NCBI GenBank assembly: GCA_024641025.1 | Contig: JAHEDW010000001.1 | Coordinates: forward strand, 1 to 64,000 | From: Gallionella sp. | GTDB taxonomy: Bacteria; Pseudomonadota; Gammaproteobacteria; Burkholderiales; Gallionellaceae | DNA: 64,000 bases | Reading direction: 5' to 3' | Shown here: positions 27,634 through 38,400 of the stretch, in pieces | Position numbering within the stretch: the first letter of the stretch is position 1 | How the letters are laid out: each line of letters starts with the position of its first letter | Position numbers and translations under genes: made by a program | The notes under the pieces: generated by a model | Seen by the model: only the letters and a program-made list of their open reading frames with translations | Told to the model about the DNA's origin: nothing | The model's database searches: none

Positions 27634-29091
27634 ATGCTACGTTCATTAACAGTCATTCATGCTTTGGGTCTGATGCTGATAGTGTTTAGCATTGCCTATC
27701 TATTGCCTATCATCGCCTCGCAAATATATGACGATGGTACGCTTATAGATTTTATGCTGGCGATGTTATTTACAGCCGGTACTGGCATATTGTTGTGGTT
27801 GTTGACACGCAGATACAAAGGCGAACTGTCGATACGCCATGGCTACCTACTGGTGGTGGGGATGTGGACAGCAATGCCAGCAGTGGCAACCTTGCCACTG
27901 ATGTTGGTGATCAACAACATGTCGTTTACCGATGCATACTTCGAGACAATGTCCGGTATTACCACTACTGGTTCCACGACACTCTCTGGACTCGATTTTC
28001 TACCCCCGGCAATCAACATTTGGCGACATGAATTGAACTGGCTTGGGGGTATGGGCATCATCGTGCTGGCAGTCGCGATCCTGCCGCTGCTCGGTGTGGG
28101 TGGGCGACAGTTGTTCAAAGCGGAGACGCCGGGACCGATAAAGGATGCAGCACTTACCCCTCGAATAGCCGAAAGTGCCCGAAATTTATGGGTAGTTTAT
28201 GTCGCGGTCACCTTGGTTTGCATCGCCTCGCTAAAATTGGCTGGCATGAATTGGCTGGATGCTGTGTGTCATGCTTTCTCGGCTATGGGTTTGGGCGGAT
28301 TTTCCACGCATGATGCCAGCATTGGATATTTCAACTCGCCAACGATTGAATTCATCATGATCATTTTCATGCTGTTCGCAGTGGTCAACTTTGCCACGCA
28401 TTTTCTGGCATGGCGCGGCAAGTCACTGAGCGCATATTTGCAGGATTCAGAGGCAACTGCTTCGATTGGAATTATTTTGGGAAGCTGTGTGGGCATCGCG
28501 CTGCTATTATGGTGGAAGGGCACTTATTCCGGATTCTGGACAGCATTGAGGCATGCCAGCTTTAACCTGGTGTCTATCGCAACCAGTTCGGGATATTCCA
28601 GCCTGGATTATGCACAATGGCCCATGTTTGCCCCATTGTGGATGATGTTCTTGACGGCGATAGTTGCCAGCTCTGGTTCAACTGGTGGGGGCATTAAAAT
28701 GATACGCACGCTGGTGCTGTTCAAGCAATCCGGACGCGAGTTGCTGAGGTTGCTGCATCCTGCAGTTGTCAATCCGATGAAGATTGGCAGCCTGATTATT
28801 CCTAACAATATAGTTTTTTCAGTATTGGGCTTCATATTTTTGTATTTTATGACTATTGCTACGTTGAATTTTGTATTGCTGATCAGCGGCATGGACTTCA
28901 TCACCGCACTTACCGCCGTGCTTGCTTCTATAAACAATTGCGGTCCTGGCCTGGGTTCGGTTGGCCCATCAACTACCTACGCAGGCTTGACCGATTTCCA
29001 GACATGGGTGTGTACATTTGCAATGCTGGTAGGCCGTCTGGAAATATTCACGGTATTGATCCTGTTCACTCCGCACTTCTGGAGGCGCTAA
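27634..29091 (+). CDS. Trk potassium uptake transmembrane protein TrkH, copy 2
   Basis: With ATG 27634 this is also 485 aa and aligns with the upstream trkH without visible gaps (MLRSLTVIHALGLMLIVFSIAYLLPIIASQIYDDGTLIDF). The four filter segments here are SGITTTGSTTL, AFSAMGLGGFST, SIATSSGYSSL and SINNCGPGLG. The third has Tyr for Phe, so ion preference or affinity may differ. The track ORF extends to TTG 27592 without a better ribosome site. It is probably the product of a tandem duplication, with divergence spread along the whole protein. Confidence 0.93.
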   Translation: MLRSLTVIHALGLMLIVFSIAYLLPIIASQIYDDGTLIDFMLAMLFTAGTGILLWLLTRRYKGELSIRHGYLLVVGMWTAMPAVATLPLMLVINNMSFTDAYFETMSGITTTGSTTLSGLDFLPPAINIWRHELNWLGGMGIIVLAVAILPLLGVGGRQLFKAETPGPIKDAALTPRIAESARNLWVVYVAVTLVCIASLKLAGMNWLDAVCHAFSAMGLGGFSTHDASIGYFNSPTIEFIMIIFMLFAVVNFATHFLAWRGKSLSAYLQDSEATASIGIILGSCVGIALLLWWKGTYSGFWTALRHASFNLVSIATSSGYSSLDYAQWPMFAPLWMMFLTAIVASSGSTGGGIKMIRTLVLFKQSGRELLRLLHPAVVNPMKIGSLIIPNNIVFSVLGFIFLYFMTIATLNFVLLISGMDFITALTAVLASINNCGPGLGSVGPSTTYAGLTDFQTWVCTFAMLVGRLEIFTVLILFTPHFWRR

Positions 29092-29192
29092 AATCGCCAT
29101 GACATTGGTGACGAGATACGTTAGCATTACTTAATCGTGATCGGTCAGAGCGTATATATGGGCACGACTGTGCTAATTCAAAAGGATGCCAG

Positions 29193-29606
29193 ATGAGCGA
29201 GAACCTGCCATTATCGGGGGTGAAGGTGTTGTTGATCGACGACAGCAACACCATTAGGCGAAGTGGCGAGATATTCCTGTCCCAAGCGGGGTGTCAGGTT
29301 ATCTTAGCCGAAGATGGATTCGATGGCCTGGCCAAGGTAGTAGACAACCAGCCGGATATCATATTCGTGGACGTGATGATGCCGCGCCTAGATGGTTATC
29401 AGACTTGTGCGCTGATAAAAAAGAACCAGCAGTTCAAAAGCACCCCCGTTGTTATGCTTACCAGCAAGGACACTCTTTTTGATCGCGCTCGCGGCAAGCT
29501 TGTCGGTGCTGATCAATATCTTCTCAAACCCTTCAACAAAAAGAGTCTTATTGAGACCGTCATCCTGCATACCCAAGAGAAGAAGGAATTGGATTATGGC
29601 CATTAA
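29193..29606 (+). CDS. pilG: Twitching-motility response regulator PilG
   Basis: This 137-aa stand-alone receiver is the output regulator of the Pil-Chp chemosensory system and promotes type IV pilus extension and cAMP signalling. The acidic pair DD (16-17), phospho-acceptor Asp60 (VDVMMP), the Thr/Ser site (MLTSKDTLFDRARG) and the switch Lys in LLKPF are intact. The segment 'LTSKDTLFDRARGKLVGADQYLLKPF' is characteristic of PilG. AAAGGA lies upstream. It overlaps pilH by 11 nt. Confidence 0.95.
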   Translation: MSENLPLSGVKVLLIDDSNTIRRSGEIFLSQAGCQVILAEDGFDGLAKVVDNQPDIIFVDVMMPRLDGYQTCALIKKNQQFKSTPVVMLTSKDTLFDRARGKLVGADQYLLKPFNKKSLIETVILHTQEKKELDYGH

Positions 29607-29961
29607 ACGAATATTAGTAGTAGACGATTCGGCAACCGAGCGTCATATCCTCGAAGGAATCTTGAGCAAAAAGGGCTTCGAGGTCTCATTTGCTGAAGAT
29701 GGAGAAAAAGGAGTGGCACAAGCCAAATTGAGCAAACCTGACTTAATAATTATGGATGTGGTGATGCCCGGGATGAATGGATTCCAGGCAACGCGTGCAA
29801 TCACTGGAGATCCGGAAACGCAGCATATACCGGTAATTATTTGTACCACCAAGAATCAGGAGACAGATAAGGTTTGGGGAGCGCGTCAAGGAGCAAAAGA
29901 CTACGTAGTCAAACCAATTGATGCTGCAGATTTGCTGCGCAAGATCTCAGCGTTAGGTTAG
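29596..29961 (+). CDS. pilH: Twitching-motility response regulator PilH
   Basis: This 121-aa single receiver thought to act as phosphate sink or retraction regulator has DD at 10-11, Asp54 (MDVVMPG) and Lys in VVKPID. I chose ATG 29596, inside the 3' end of pilG, because MAIKRILVVDDSATERHILEGIL is the family N-terminus and AGAAGGA precedes it. The ORF track starts 49 codons too early in the pilG frame overlap. Confidence 0.95.
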   Translation: MAIKRILVVDDSATERHILEGILSKKGFEVSFAEDGEKGVAQAKLSKPDLIIMDVVMPGMNGFQATRAITGDPETQHIPVIICTTKNQETDKVWGARQGAKDYVVKPIDAADLLRKISALG

Positions 29962-29977
29962 TAGAGCCTGCTCACCC

Positions 29978-30472
29978 ATGTCAAAGCGGCTCAATCTGCT
30001 CGAATTCCAGCAAAGTTTGATCGATCGATTGCAGGTAAGTGACCTTTCTGCAACGAGGTTGACAACGTTGGGAGTGCAAATCGCAAATCAATACTGGTTG
30101 GTGGACATGACGGATATCAGTGAGGTGTTGCCGATTCCAAAAGTGACTGAGGTGCCCTTCACCAAACATTGGTTTTGCGGAATAACAAATGTTCGCGGCA
30201 ACCTATATAGCGTAGTGGACATGATGGCCTATCAGGCTGGCGCCAAAGCTTCTGGGGATGACAATAATCGAATCCTGCTGGTTGCCGAGCGGTATGGATT
30301 TAATGCGGCATTGCTGGTGGATCGAGTTTTGGGGCTGCACGATGCGCGGAACTGGAATCAGAGTGAAGATTCAGGACAAACATATTATCTGGATGAGAAG
30401 GGCACGCCCTGGCGCAAACTTGATTTGAGTGGCTTGTTGGCGCAGCAGGAGTTTTTGCAAATAGGCATTTAG
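29978..30472 (+). CDS. pilI: CheW-like adaptor PilI
   Basis: This 164-aa CheW-domain protein couples PilJ to the ChpA kinase at the cell pole. The CheW core is visible from GVQIANQYWLVDMTDISEVLPIPKVTEVPFTKHWFCGITNVRGNLYSVVDM to LLVDRVLGLHDARNW. It is in the standard pilG-H-I-J-chpA order with short spacers (16 nt to pilH, 25 nt to pilJ). Confidence 0.94.
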   Translation: MSKRLNLLEFQQSLIDRLQVSDLSATRLTTLGVQIANQYWLVDMTDISEVLPIPKVTEVPFTKHWFCGITNVRGNLYSVVDMMAYQAGAKASGDDNNRILLVAERYGFNAALLVDRVLGLHDARNWNQSEDSGQTYYLDEKGTPWRKLDLSGLLAQQEFLQIGI

Positions 30473-30497
30473 TAAATCCCCCAGGGAGAGAAACAAC

Positions 30498-32432
30498 ATG
30501 GCAACAAAACCAAAATCACCAAAGTCCAAAATGAACATATTTGGCATAGCTGCTGCAATCTTCCTGGTGATGACTGCGATCGCTGCCTATATGAGCAATC
30601 TGGAGGAACGTAATAATGTGAGTTACGTTGGACTTTCGAGTCAGTTGCAAATGCTGTCCCAGCGTATCGCGAAGGATGCACAACAGGCACTACTCGGGAA
30701 TGCAGCTGCATTTTCTGCGTTGACGGAAAGTAAGGCAAGCATGTCGAATATTTTGGGAAGGCTTGATAAGGGCGATAGCACACTGCCAGCGACCAAGGGT
30801 GAAGCGCGTGCCGCACTGGATCAGCTGATAAAGATTTCCGGTAAAACATTGCAGGATGTGCAAGTGTTGGAGGATGGGCGCACTGGATTGGTAGCGTTAG
30901 GCAAGACTGTTGCAACGATAAACTCGGTGAGTGCTGAATTTCGACGCCTGACACAGAGCATGATAGAAAGCTACAGGGGTGCTCAGAAGGAGCAGGTAAC
31001 ACGATTTGCGCTGGTGACAGAACGTATCGGCAAGGATGCGAGCATGGCCATGGGAGCCGAGGTATCAATTGAACACATGACCCAGCTCGGGATCGATATA
31101 TTGGCTGCAGAAGAAAGCTTGGCAGCCTTGCCCGAAGATGCCAAAGTTGTGCGCGTCAGGGAGTTTTTCGATACTTATCGTAATAGCGTCCAAATCTTAA
31201 CTTCTCAAGTAAGGAATCTGTTGGCAGCCAAAAAAGCAGCAAAGGCGATCGTTGATGACTCGGGTTCATTGCTTGCTGGTTCACAGCGTCTGGTGGATGC
31301 ATATCAATTGTCTTCAAGTGGGCGGCCTGCCACCCTTGCTGCTGCTCTGTTCGGTTTGCTATTTCTTCTGACCCTGATGTTGTTGGCCAAATCCTATATG
31401 GAAAATTCCCGTCGACAAACTGAAGATGCGATGCGCGTCAATCGCCAGAACCAGGATGGGATATTGCGTTTGATGAATGAGCTGAACGATCTTGCCGAGG
31501 GTAATCTGACTGTTCGCGCCACCGTGTCAGAAGACATCACTGGCGCTATCGCTGATTCGGTAAATTACACCACCGAAGAGTTCCGCAAGTTGGTTGCCAG
31601 AATCAAGGCTGCTGCAGAGCAAATGGACCGTGCGACAAAGGATGCAGAGGATATTTCCAAGGGATTGCTAGAGGCTACTCAAAAGCAGGCAAAGGAAATT
31701 CAAGGAGCTGGCGATGCAGTACAGTTGATGGCTCAGTCCATCAAGGAAGTTGACTCCAGCGCGGCGCAATCTGCAGATGTGGCTCGTCGTACTTTGGCTG
31801 CAACCCAGCAAGGTGCTCAAGCAGTGCGCAACTCGATCAGCGGCATGGACGGAATTCGCGAGCAGATTCAGGACACTGCCAAACGGATCAAGAGGCTTGG
31901 TGAAAGTTCACAGGAGATCGGCGAGATCGTGGACCTGATTTCAGACATCACCGAACAAACCAATGTGCTGGCATTGAATGCCGCGATACAGGCCGCATCA
32001 GCAGGTGAAGCAGGAAGAGGATTTTCAGTGGTGGCTGAAGAAGTCCAGCGTTTGGCTGAACGTTCTGCGGAGGCGACCAAGCAGATTGGTGGGTTGGTGA
32101 AGACCATTCAGGGAGATACTCATGATGCGGTGGCTGCGATGGAAAAGAGCATTCTGGGTGTGGTGGAGGGGGCAGTTCTGTCCGATGTGGCTGGTCAGTC
32201 ACTAAAGGAAATCGAACAGGTGTCGAACGAGTTGGCAACACTGATCAATAGTATTTCAGTATCCACCCAGGTACAAACTGACATGGCTAGCGAAGTTGCC
32301 GATGTAATGCAGGAAATTCTTCAAATTACTGTTCAGACCACTGAGGGGACACGCTTGACCGCCAACTCCATTGGACAGTTGACCAACCTGACAGCAGATC
32401 TGCGAGGTTCTGTTGCTGGTTTTAAATTGTAA
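30498..32432 (+). CDS. pilJ: Methyl-accepting chemotaxis protein PilJ
   Basis: This 644-aa type IV pilus chemoreceptor has TM1 near residues 15-36, a periplasmic part with two PilJ-type modules (SQLQMLSQRIAKDAQQALLGN at 48-68 and a second near 175-200), TM2 near 278-300, a HAMP and the MCP signalling hairpin. The tip reads [54 protein letters not shown] lies upstream of ATG 30498. It ends with no CheR-tether pentapeptide (VAGFKL). Confidence 0.95.
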   Translation: MATKPKSPKSKMNIFGIAAAIFLVMTAIAAYMSNLEERNNVSYVGLSSQLQMLSQRIAKDAQQALLGNAAAFSALTESKASMSNILGRLDKGDSTLPATKGEARAALDQLIKISGKTLQDVQVLEDGRTGLVALGKTVATINSVSAEFRRLTQSMIESYRGAQKEQVTRFALVTERIGKDASMAMGAEVSIEHMTQLGIDILAAEESLAALPEDAKVVRVREFFDTYRNSVQILTSQVRNLLAAKKAAKAIVDDSGSLLAGSQRLVDAYQLSSSGRPATLAAALFGLLFLLTLMLLAKSYMENSRRQTEDAMRVNRQNQDGILRLMNELNDLAEGNLTVRATVSEDITGAIADSVNYTTEEFRKLVARIKAAAEQMDRATKDAEDISKGLLEATQKQAKEIQGAGDAVQLMAQSIKEVDSSAAQSADVARRTLAATQQGAQAVRNSISGMDGIREQIQDTAKRIKRLGESSQEIGEIVDLISDITEQTNVLALNAAIQAASAGEAGRGFSVVAEEVQRLAERSAEATKQIGGLVKTIQGDTHDAVAAMEKSILGVVEGAVLSDVAGQSLKEIEQVSNELATLINSISVSTQVQTDMASEVADVMQEILQITVQTTEGTRLTANSIGQLTNLTADLRGSVAGFKL

Positions 32433-32449
32433 ATCTAAAAAGTAATTAC

Positions 32450-35400
32450 ATGACCAACAATGCTTCATTTGATCAAAATGCACTAGCTGCTGTAAAGCCA
32501 GGACTCGAAAGTACGCTGGCCGAAATAGCTATGCAACTGGAACGATTTTTCAGCGCGCCTGCTAGCAACGAGGCTGCACTGGAGGTTGCTAGAGTAGAAT
32601 CGCGTCGCTTGCTGGGCGTCTTGAAAATGGTCGGTCTTCAAGGAGTGGCGGTCTATTGCAATGAGTTTGAGCTAGCATTGAGCGAGTTGGCCTCCAATAC
32701 GCAGCGAATCTCCGAAATGCAACGTGAAGTATTGCCACGTGCAGTCACGGCCATACAGGATTATCTGCATGCATTGGCCAATGGTGCGAGTAATGCTTCA
32801 TTGCGTCTCTTCCCGCAATATCAGGAGTTACAGCAGCTGCGGGGCATGGAAACATCCTTCGAAATGGATTTGTTTTACCCAAATCTTGAGGTTCAGTTGC
32901 CTCAAAAAGTGTTGGGCCCCACTGCCCAAGGCGATATTCGTGTGAATCTCAAGGCATTGCGCAGCCAGTATCAACAGTCACTCCTGCTGTGGTTAAGGCA
33001 GGAAGATGTTTCAAGTGCGACACAGAATATGCAGCAGGCACTGGATGGCGTCATGCGTTGCGTGCCACAGGATGAGGGGCGCGCTTTTTGGTGGATATCC
33101 AGCGGTCTGCTTGACTGTATAAAGTTGGATGGATTGCCTCCGGAATTAAGTGCGCGCAAATTGCTAGGCCGAATCGACCAGCAGATTCGCACCGTTTCCG
33201 AAGGTGGAAGTGCCGATGTACGTGCTGTCTTGAACGAGATGCTCTATCTTATTGCGCGAAGCCACGCAGTAAGTCAATTAGTGGAAGAGATAAAGCGCGT
33301 ATATACGCTGGATGACTACCTTCCCGATGTTCCTACATTGCCTCCCGGCGTCCTGGAACAGCTGCTTGGCAACATGCGCGATGAATTACGCGTTTCGCAG
33401 GAAAGCTGGGAACGAGCAGTACAGGGTGATGAGACAGCATGCGAACAATTCATGAGGCATGCTGAACAGCTTGTGATGCACAGTGAAAAGCTGGAGCGAA
33501 ATACCTTGCAGTATTTGGCCAAACAGATTCATATGTTGTCAGAGTATGCAAGTTCACCAGAACACGCACGTCTCATTGCGATCGATATGGCGATGACTTT
33601 GCTGTTACTGAATGGTGGCATAGAAAATTACAATCGACTGGACAAGGGATTTCAGGAACAAGCTCGCATCCTGTCGGAGCGGATGCAGGCAGCGATCAAG
33701 CAGCAGCCTGAGGACACTGAGCAGTTAGGCGAGTTGGTCAATCTTCATTACCAGATGGAGCAGGGTGAAGTCATGATTCCCCTGGCCAATGAAATGTTGG
33801 TGAACCTTCAGCATGTCGAACAGGGCTTGAATGCGTATTTTAGTGGCGCGATTCCGCGAGAAGAATTGCCAGGTTTACTGAAATTGTTGAGCCAAATTCG
33901 AGGTGGTTTACGCATTTCCTCACTAGATATAGCAGAACAGTTGCTGATATCAATTCAGCGTGAAGTACATCGATTTGCTCAGAGCAGTGATACGCCAAAA
34001 CCTGCGGAAAGATATGCTTTGGCAGATGCCATGAGTGCAATCGAAAATTACATACAACACCTGACTCATGGACAAGCAGGAGATGTTTCCCCGTTACAAC
34101 GGGCAGGGGCAGAGATAGCCAAGCTTCATCAAGTACCTGAAGCTACGGTAGTTGCTCCATCCGAACCACCCAAGGCGGTGGTACCAGCAGCTAGCGCTGC
34201 TCCAACGCCTGCACAGACAGCAGCACCGGCGGTTAGTCCTGCTCCAACGCCAGCACAGACAGCAGCACCGGCGGTTAGTCCTGCTCCAACACCAGCACAG
34301 ACAGCAGCACCGGCACAGCGTCCATCGGAGGAGGACCAGGAATTGATCGACATATTCCTGGAAGAAGCCAAGGACGTTCTGGGTATCATGCGCGAGAACC
34401 TTGAAATATGTCAGTTGCATCCCGGCAGCTTCGATCCATTGGTGACCATAAGACGTGGCTTTCACACACTTAAGGGTAGTGGAAGAATGGTTGGCTTGAC
34501 CGAGTTGGGAGAGGTTGCTTGGAGTGTTGAACGTGCGATGAACAAATGGTTGCAGGAAAATAAGCCTGCCACTACAGGATTAGTTCGTTTCATTGACGCT
34601 GCAGTAAAATCATTTGCCAGTTGGGTAGAAGTACTCAGTAAACAGGGGGAGTTACATATCGAGGCGGGAGATCTGGTTGCCACAGCGCAACAGATAGAGA
34701 ACGGGCAATTCTCTGAAGCGCCTGCAGCAATCCCGCCTGACACGTCGGAAACTGAATCCAATTTACAGCCGATATCTGTTCCAGATAATGAACCCGTAGA
34801 ACTTCAAGGACTTGAATTTGAATCTGTAACTGCGTCAGGAGCAATGCTTGATCAAGCACCGGCTTCCCTTAAGAGTGAGCTCGAATCTGAACCTTCAGGT
34901 TTGCCAGAGTTGGATTTCGAGCTATTAGCCGAGACTAAGCCTGATCAAGTTCCTGCAGCTCTCAAGGTTGAAGTAGATTCTGAATCTGTAATGCTGCCCG
35001 AATTCGATTTCGAGCGTGTGACAGAGCCATCAAAAGAATCCGAACCCGATCAAAAAACTGCCGAAGTCAAGGCTGATGCCGAACCTGAACCAGCCCTGAT
35101 GCCGGAGCTCGATTTCGAGCAAATCGCCTCAGCGGCACCAGAATCTGAATCACCTCCTTCGACAGTTGAAGCTGGTGTCGAATTAGAGTCCATGGCATTT
35201 TCGGAGCTGGATTTTGAACATGTGCCTTTACCGGGATCAGAATCGGCACAAGCTTCATTGGAAATTAACGCTGAAGCTGACTCTATGATTCGACTTCCAG
35301 CAGAACAACTGCCGCAAGTTGATCTGGAGTCAAACAAAGAATCTTTCCCCGAACCAGGATCCGAGCAAACATTGTCACCTGTGTCCTCGGCTGAATTGGA

Positions 35401-38400
35401 GCCCTTGTCAAAGCCTGCGGCGGATTTTGAATTCAAGCTCGACTTCGAGACTGAGACTGAACTTGCTATTAATCCTGCAGCCTCGCCAGAATCAGGACAA
35501 GATTCATTATCAGAATCCTCGGAAGAGGAGGTGAAGGTAGGCGAAATTGTCCTCTCAAGAGCGTTGTTCAATATTGCCAGTACAGAGGCAGTACAAAATG
35601 TGGCAATCCTGCAAGATCAGTTCGATGGCTTAATCGCAGGTGAGCATCCGCTAGTGCAATACGATTTCATGAGAGCTGCACACACGCTGGTTGGTCTTAA
35701 CCGCACTATGGGTTTTGATATGGTTGTGGATCTGGCCTATGAGCTGGAAAACTGGTTGAGGGCACGCATGGACCAACCATTCGTCCTTGGTGAAAGCCAA
35801 AAACAATTGCTGGAACAGGCCATAACTGTACTTGGAGAAATGGTGTTAAGCATTTGTGACCAGCAAATGCCACAGCGTCACAATGATCTAGTCAGTCAGC
35901 TACACGCAGATATAGAAAAAATCGGGCTAGCGGATGCAGGTGTTCCGATCATCCCTGGTGCTGGATCTGAGGGTGCCGTGGTTGGGAACCAGGATCAGGC
36001 TGCCGCAATTACAGATATAGCCGAGTTTCAGGTAAGTGATGAGGCGATCACAGCAAACGAAATCCCAGCAGTTGCTGCAGAAATATCAGACATATCAAGG
36101 CCGGCCTTTCGAACAGACGCGCCAACATCCGACAAGCCGGCAGCGTTGGAAGCTGAGACTGCAGACTCACAAGTTCAAGACGATGTCGACGAACAGTTGC
36201 TCCCGGTCTTCCTCGAGGAAGCTGAGGATCTGTGCCCAAAGATCAGTGACTCTCTGCGAACATGGCGTGAGAATCCAAAAGATGAGCAGCTATTGCAGTC
36301 CTTAAAGCGCCTGTTGCACACCATGAAGGGGAGTTCCCGGATGGTAGGTGCCATGCGCATTGGCGAAACTGCACATGAAATGGAAGACATGGTGTCCGCT
36401 CCCACACAGGCTCGGGAAGTAGCCGGATATTGGGATTCGCTGGAAGGAAGCTTCGATCTTATCCTCGCCCTTGTGGAGGAGCTGCGAGGTGGAAAACCTG
36501 TCGTAATGCCCGCCAAAGTTGATGAATCCAAAACGGTTGAGATAAGACAATCAGAAACTGGCCGCAGAGCAACAGACAAGCAAGGCAGTATGCGCATCGG
36601 TGATCGTCGAGCAACAGATCATGTCAAGGATCGAGCTGCGCTTGGAAATGTTCTTCGTGTGCGCTCTGAAGTGGTAGACAAGCTCGTGAATGATGCAGGA
36701 GAAATAAGTGTCGCCCGTTCTCGCATGGAAACAGAACTTCGCATTTTCAAAGATAGTTTGCTGGAATTGACCGCCAGCGTGATGCGCTTGCGACACCAGT
36801 TGCGGGAAGTAGAGATCCAGGCAGAAAGTCAGATGCAAGCGCGTGTTTCACATGCGAAGGACAGTGCTGCTGCGTTCGATCCGCTCGAATTCGATCGTTT
36901 TACGCGTTTGCAGGAATTGACGCGCTTCATGAATGAAAGCGTGCACGATGTGCAGACAATACAACATACTTTGCTGAAAAATCTCGACGAAACGACTGCC
37001 GTTTTGCAGGTGCAGGGGCGCCTGAGCCGAGATCTGCAGCAGAATTTAATGAATGTCCGTATGGTGTCATTCAATAGTATCGCTGACCGACTGTATAGAA
37101 TCGTTCGACAAACTGGCAAGGAACTCAATAAGCGGGCTAATTTGGAATTGCAGGGCACAAGCGTCGAGTTGGACCGAAGTGTGCTTGAAAAAATGGTTGC
37201 GCCATTCGAACATTTGCTGCGTAATTCCATTGTTCATGGCCTCGAAAGTGATTTGCTGCGTGCTCAAAGCGGCAAACACCCGATTGGAGACATTCGCCTG
37301 AGCGTGCGTCAGGAGAGCAATGAGGTTGTGTTTGAATTTAGCGATGACGGCGCCGGTTTGAATTTTGCAAAACTTCGTGAAAAAGCAATTGCCAATGGTG
37401 CTTTTCAGGAAGATGATGATGTCAGTGAAGATCAATTGGCCCAGCTAATATTCATGCCAGGCCTTTCAACAGCAAGTGAAATTACAGAAAGTGCCGGACG
37501 TGGTGTCGGCATGGATGTGGTGCGGAGTGAAATCTCCGCATTGGGTGGAACCATCGATGTCAAATCAAAGAGCGGACAAGGTACGCATTTCATCATACGT
37601 TTGCCGTTAACTCTTGCGGTTACCCAGATACTGCTGGTGCGTTCTGGTGAATTGACATACGCAATACCATCTGCCATGGTTGAGCAAGTCAGACAATTGA
37701 AGTCTGCAGACATGAATATCCTGCATAACGAGCGGAAAATCGATTGGCAGGGTAGGGTATATCCCCTTCACTATCTCTCACAACTGCTGAGCGACGCTGA
37801 TGTCATCCAGGAAAATCATGCGCGTAATTCTGTATTGCTGCTGCGCAGTGGAGAATATCGAATTGCTCTACATGTGGATGAACTGTTAGGCAATCAGGAA
37901 GCGGTCGTAAAGAATATTGGACCACAGTTGGCTAGACTTTCGGGAATTGCAGGAGCGACTGTGCTAGGCAATGGTGTAGTAGTACTGATTTTGAATCCAC
38001 CACAGCTTGCACAACGTGCTGGAATCAGCAAAGTGAGCAAGGCCATCAAGGCAGAGGCACCAGAGGGAATCAAGGCCCTTGTTAACTTGCCGCTGATCAT
38101 GGTGGTTGATGATTCTCTCACCGTGCGCAAGATCACGTCGCGAATGCTGACCCGCGCTGGTTATCAAGTGGTAACAGCCACTGATGGTGTGGATGCCTTG
38201 GAGAAACTGGAAGAATTTTCCCCAGACGTGATGCTGCTCGATATTGAAATGCCACGCATGGATGGATTCGCGCTTGCCAGAGAATTGCGGCGTGATCCCA
38301 AGACTCAAGACCTGCCGATCATCATGATCACTTCACGTACTGCCGACAAGCACCGTGATTATGCGATACAACTGGGTGTAAATACCTACCTTGGCAAACC

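Noticed and set aside
35050-35571. 173-aa minus-strand ORF over the acidic chpA linker
   Set aside because: Serine-rich antisense of Glu/Ser codons in the repeat region; not independent coding.
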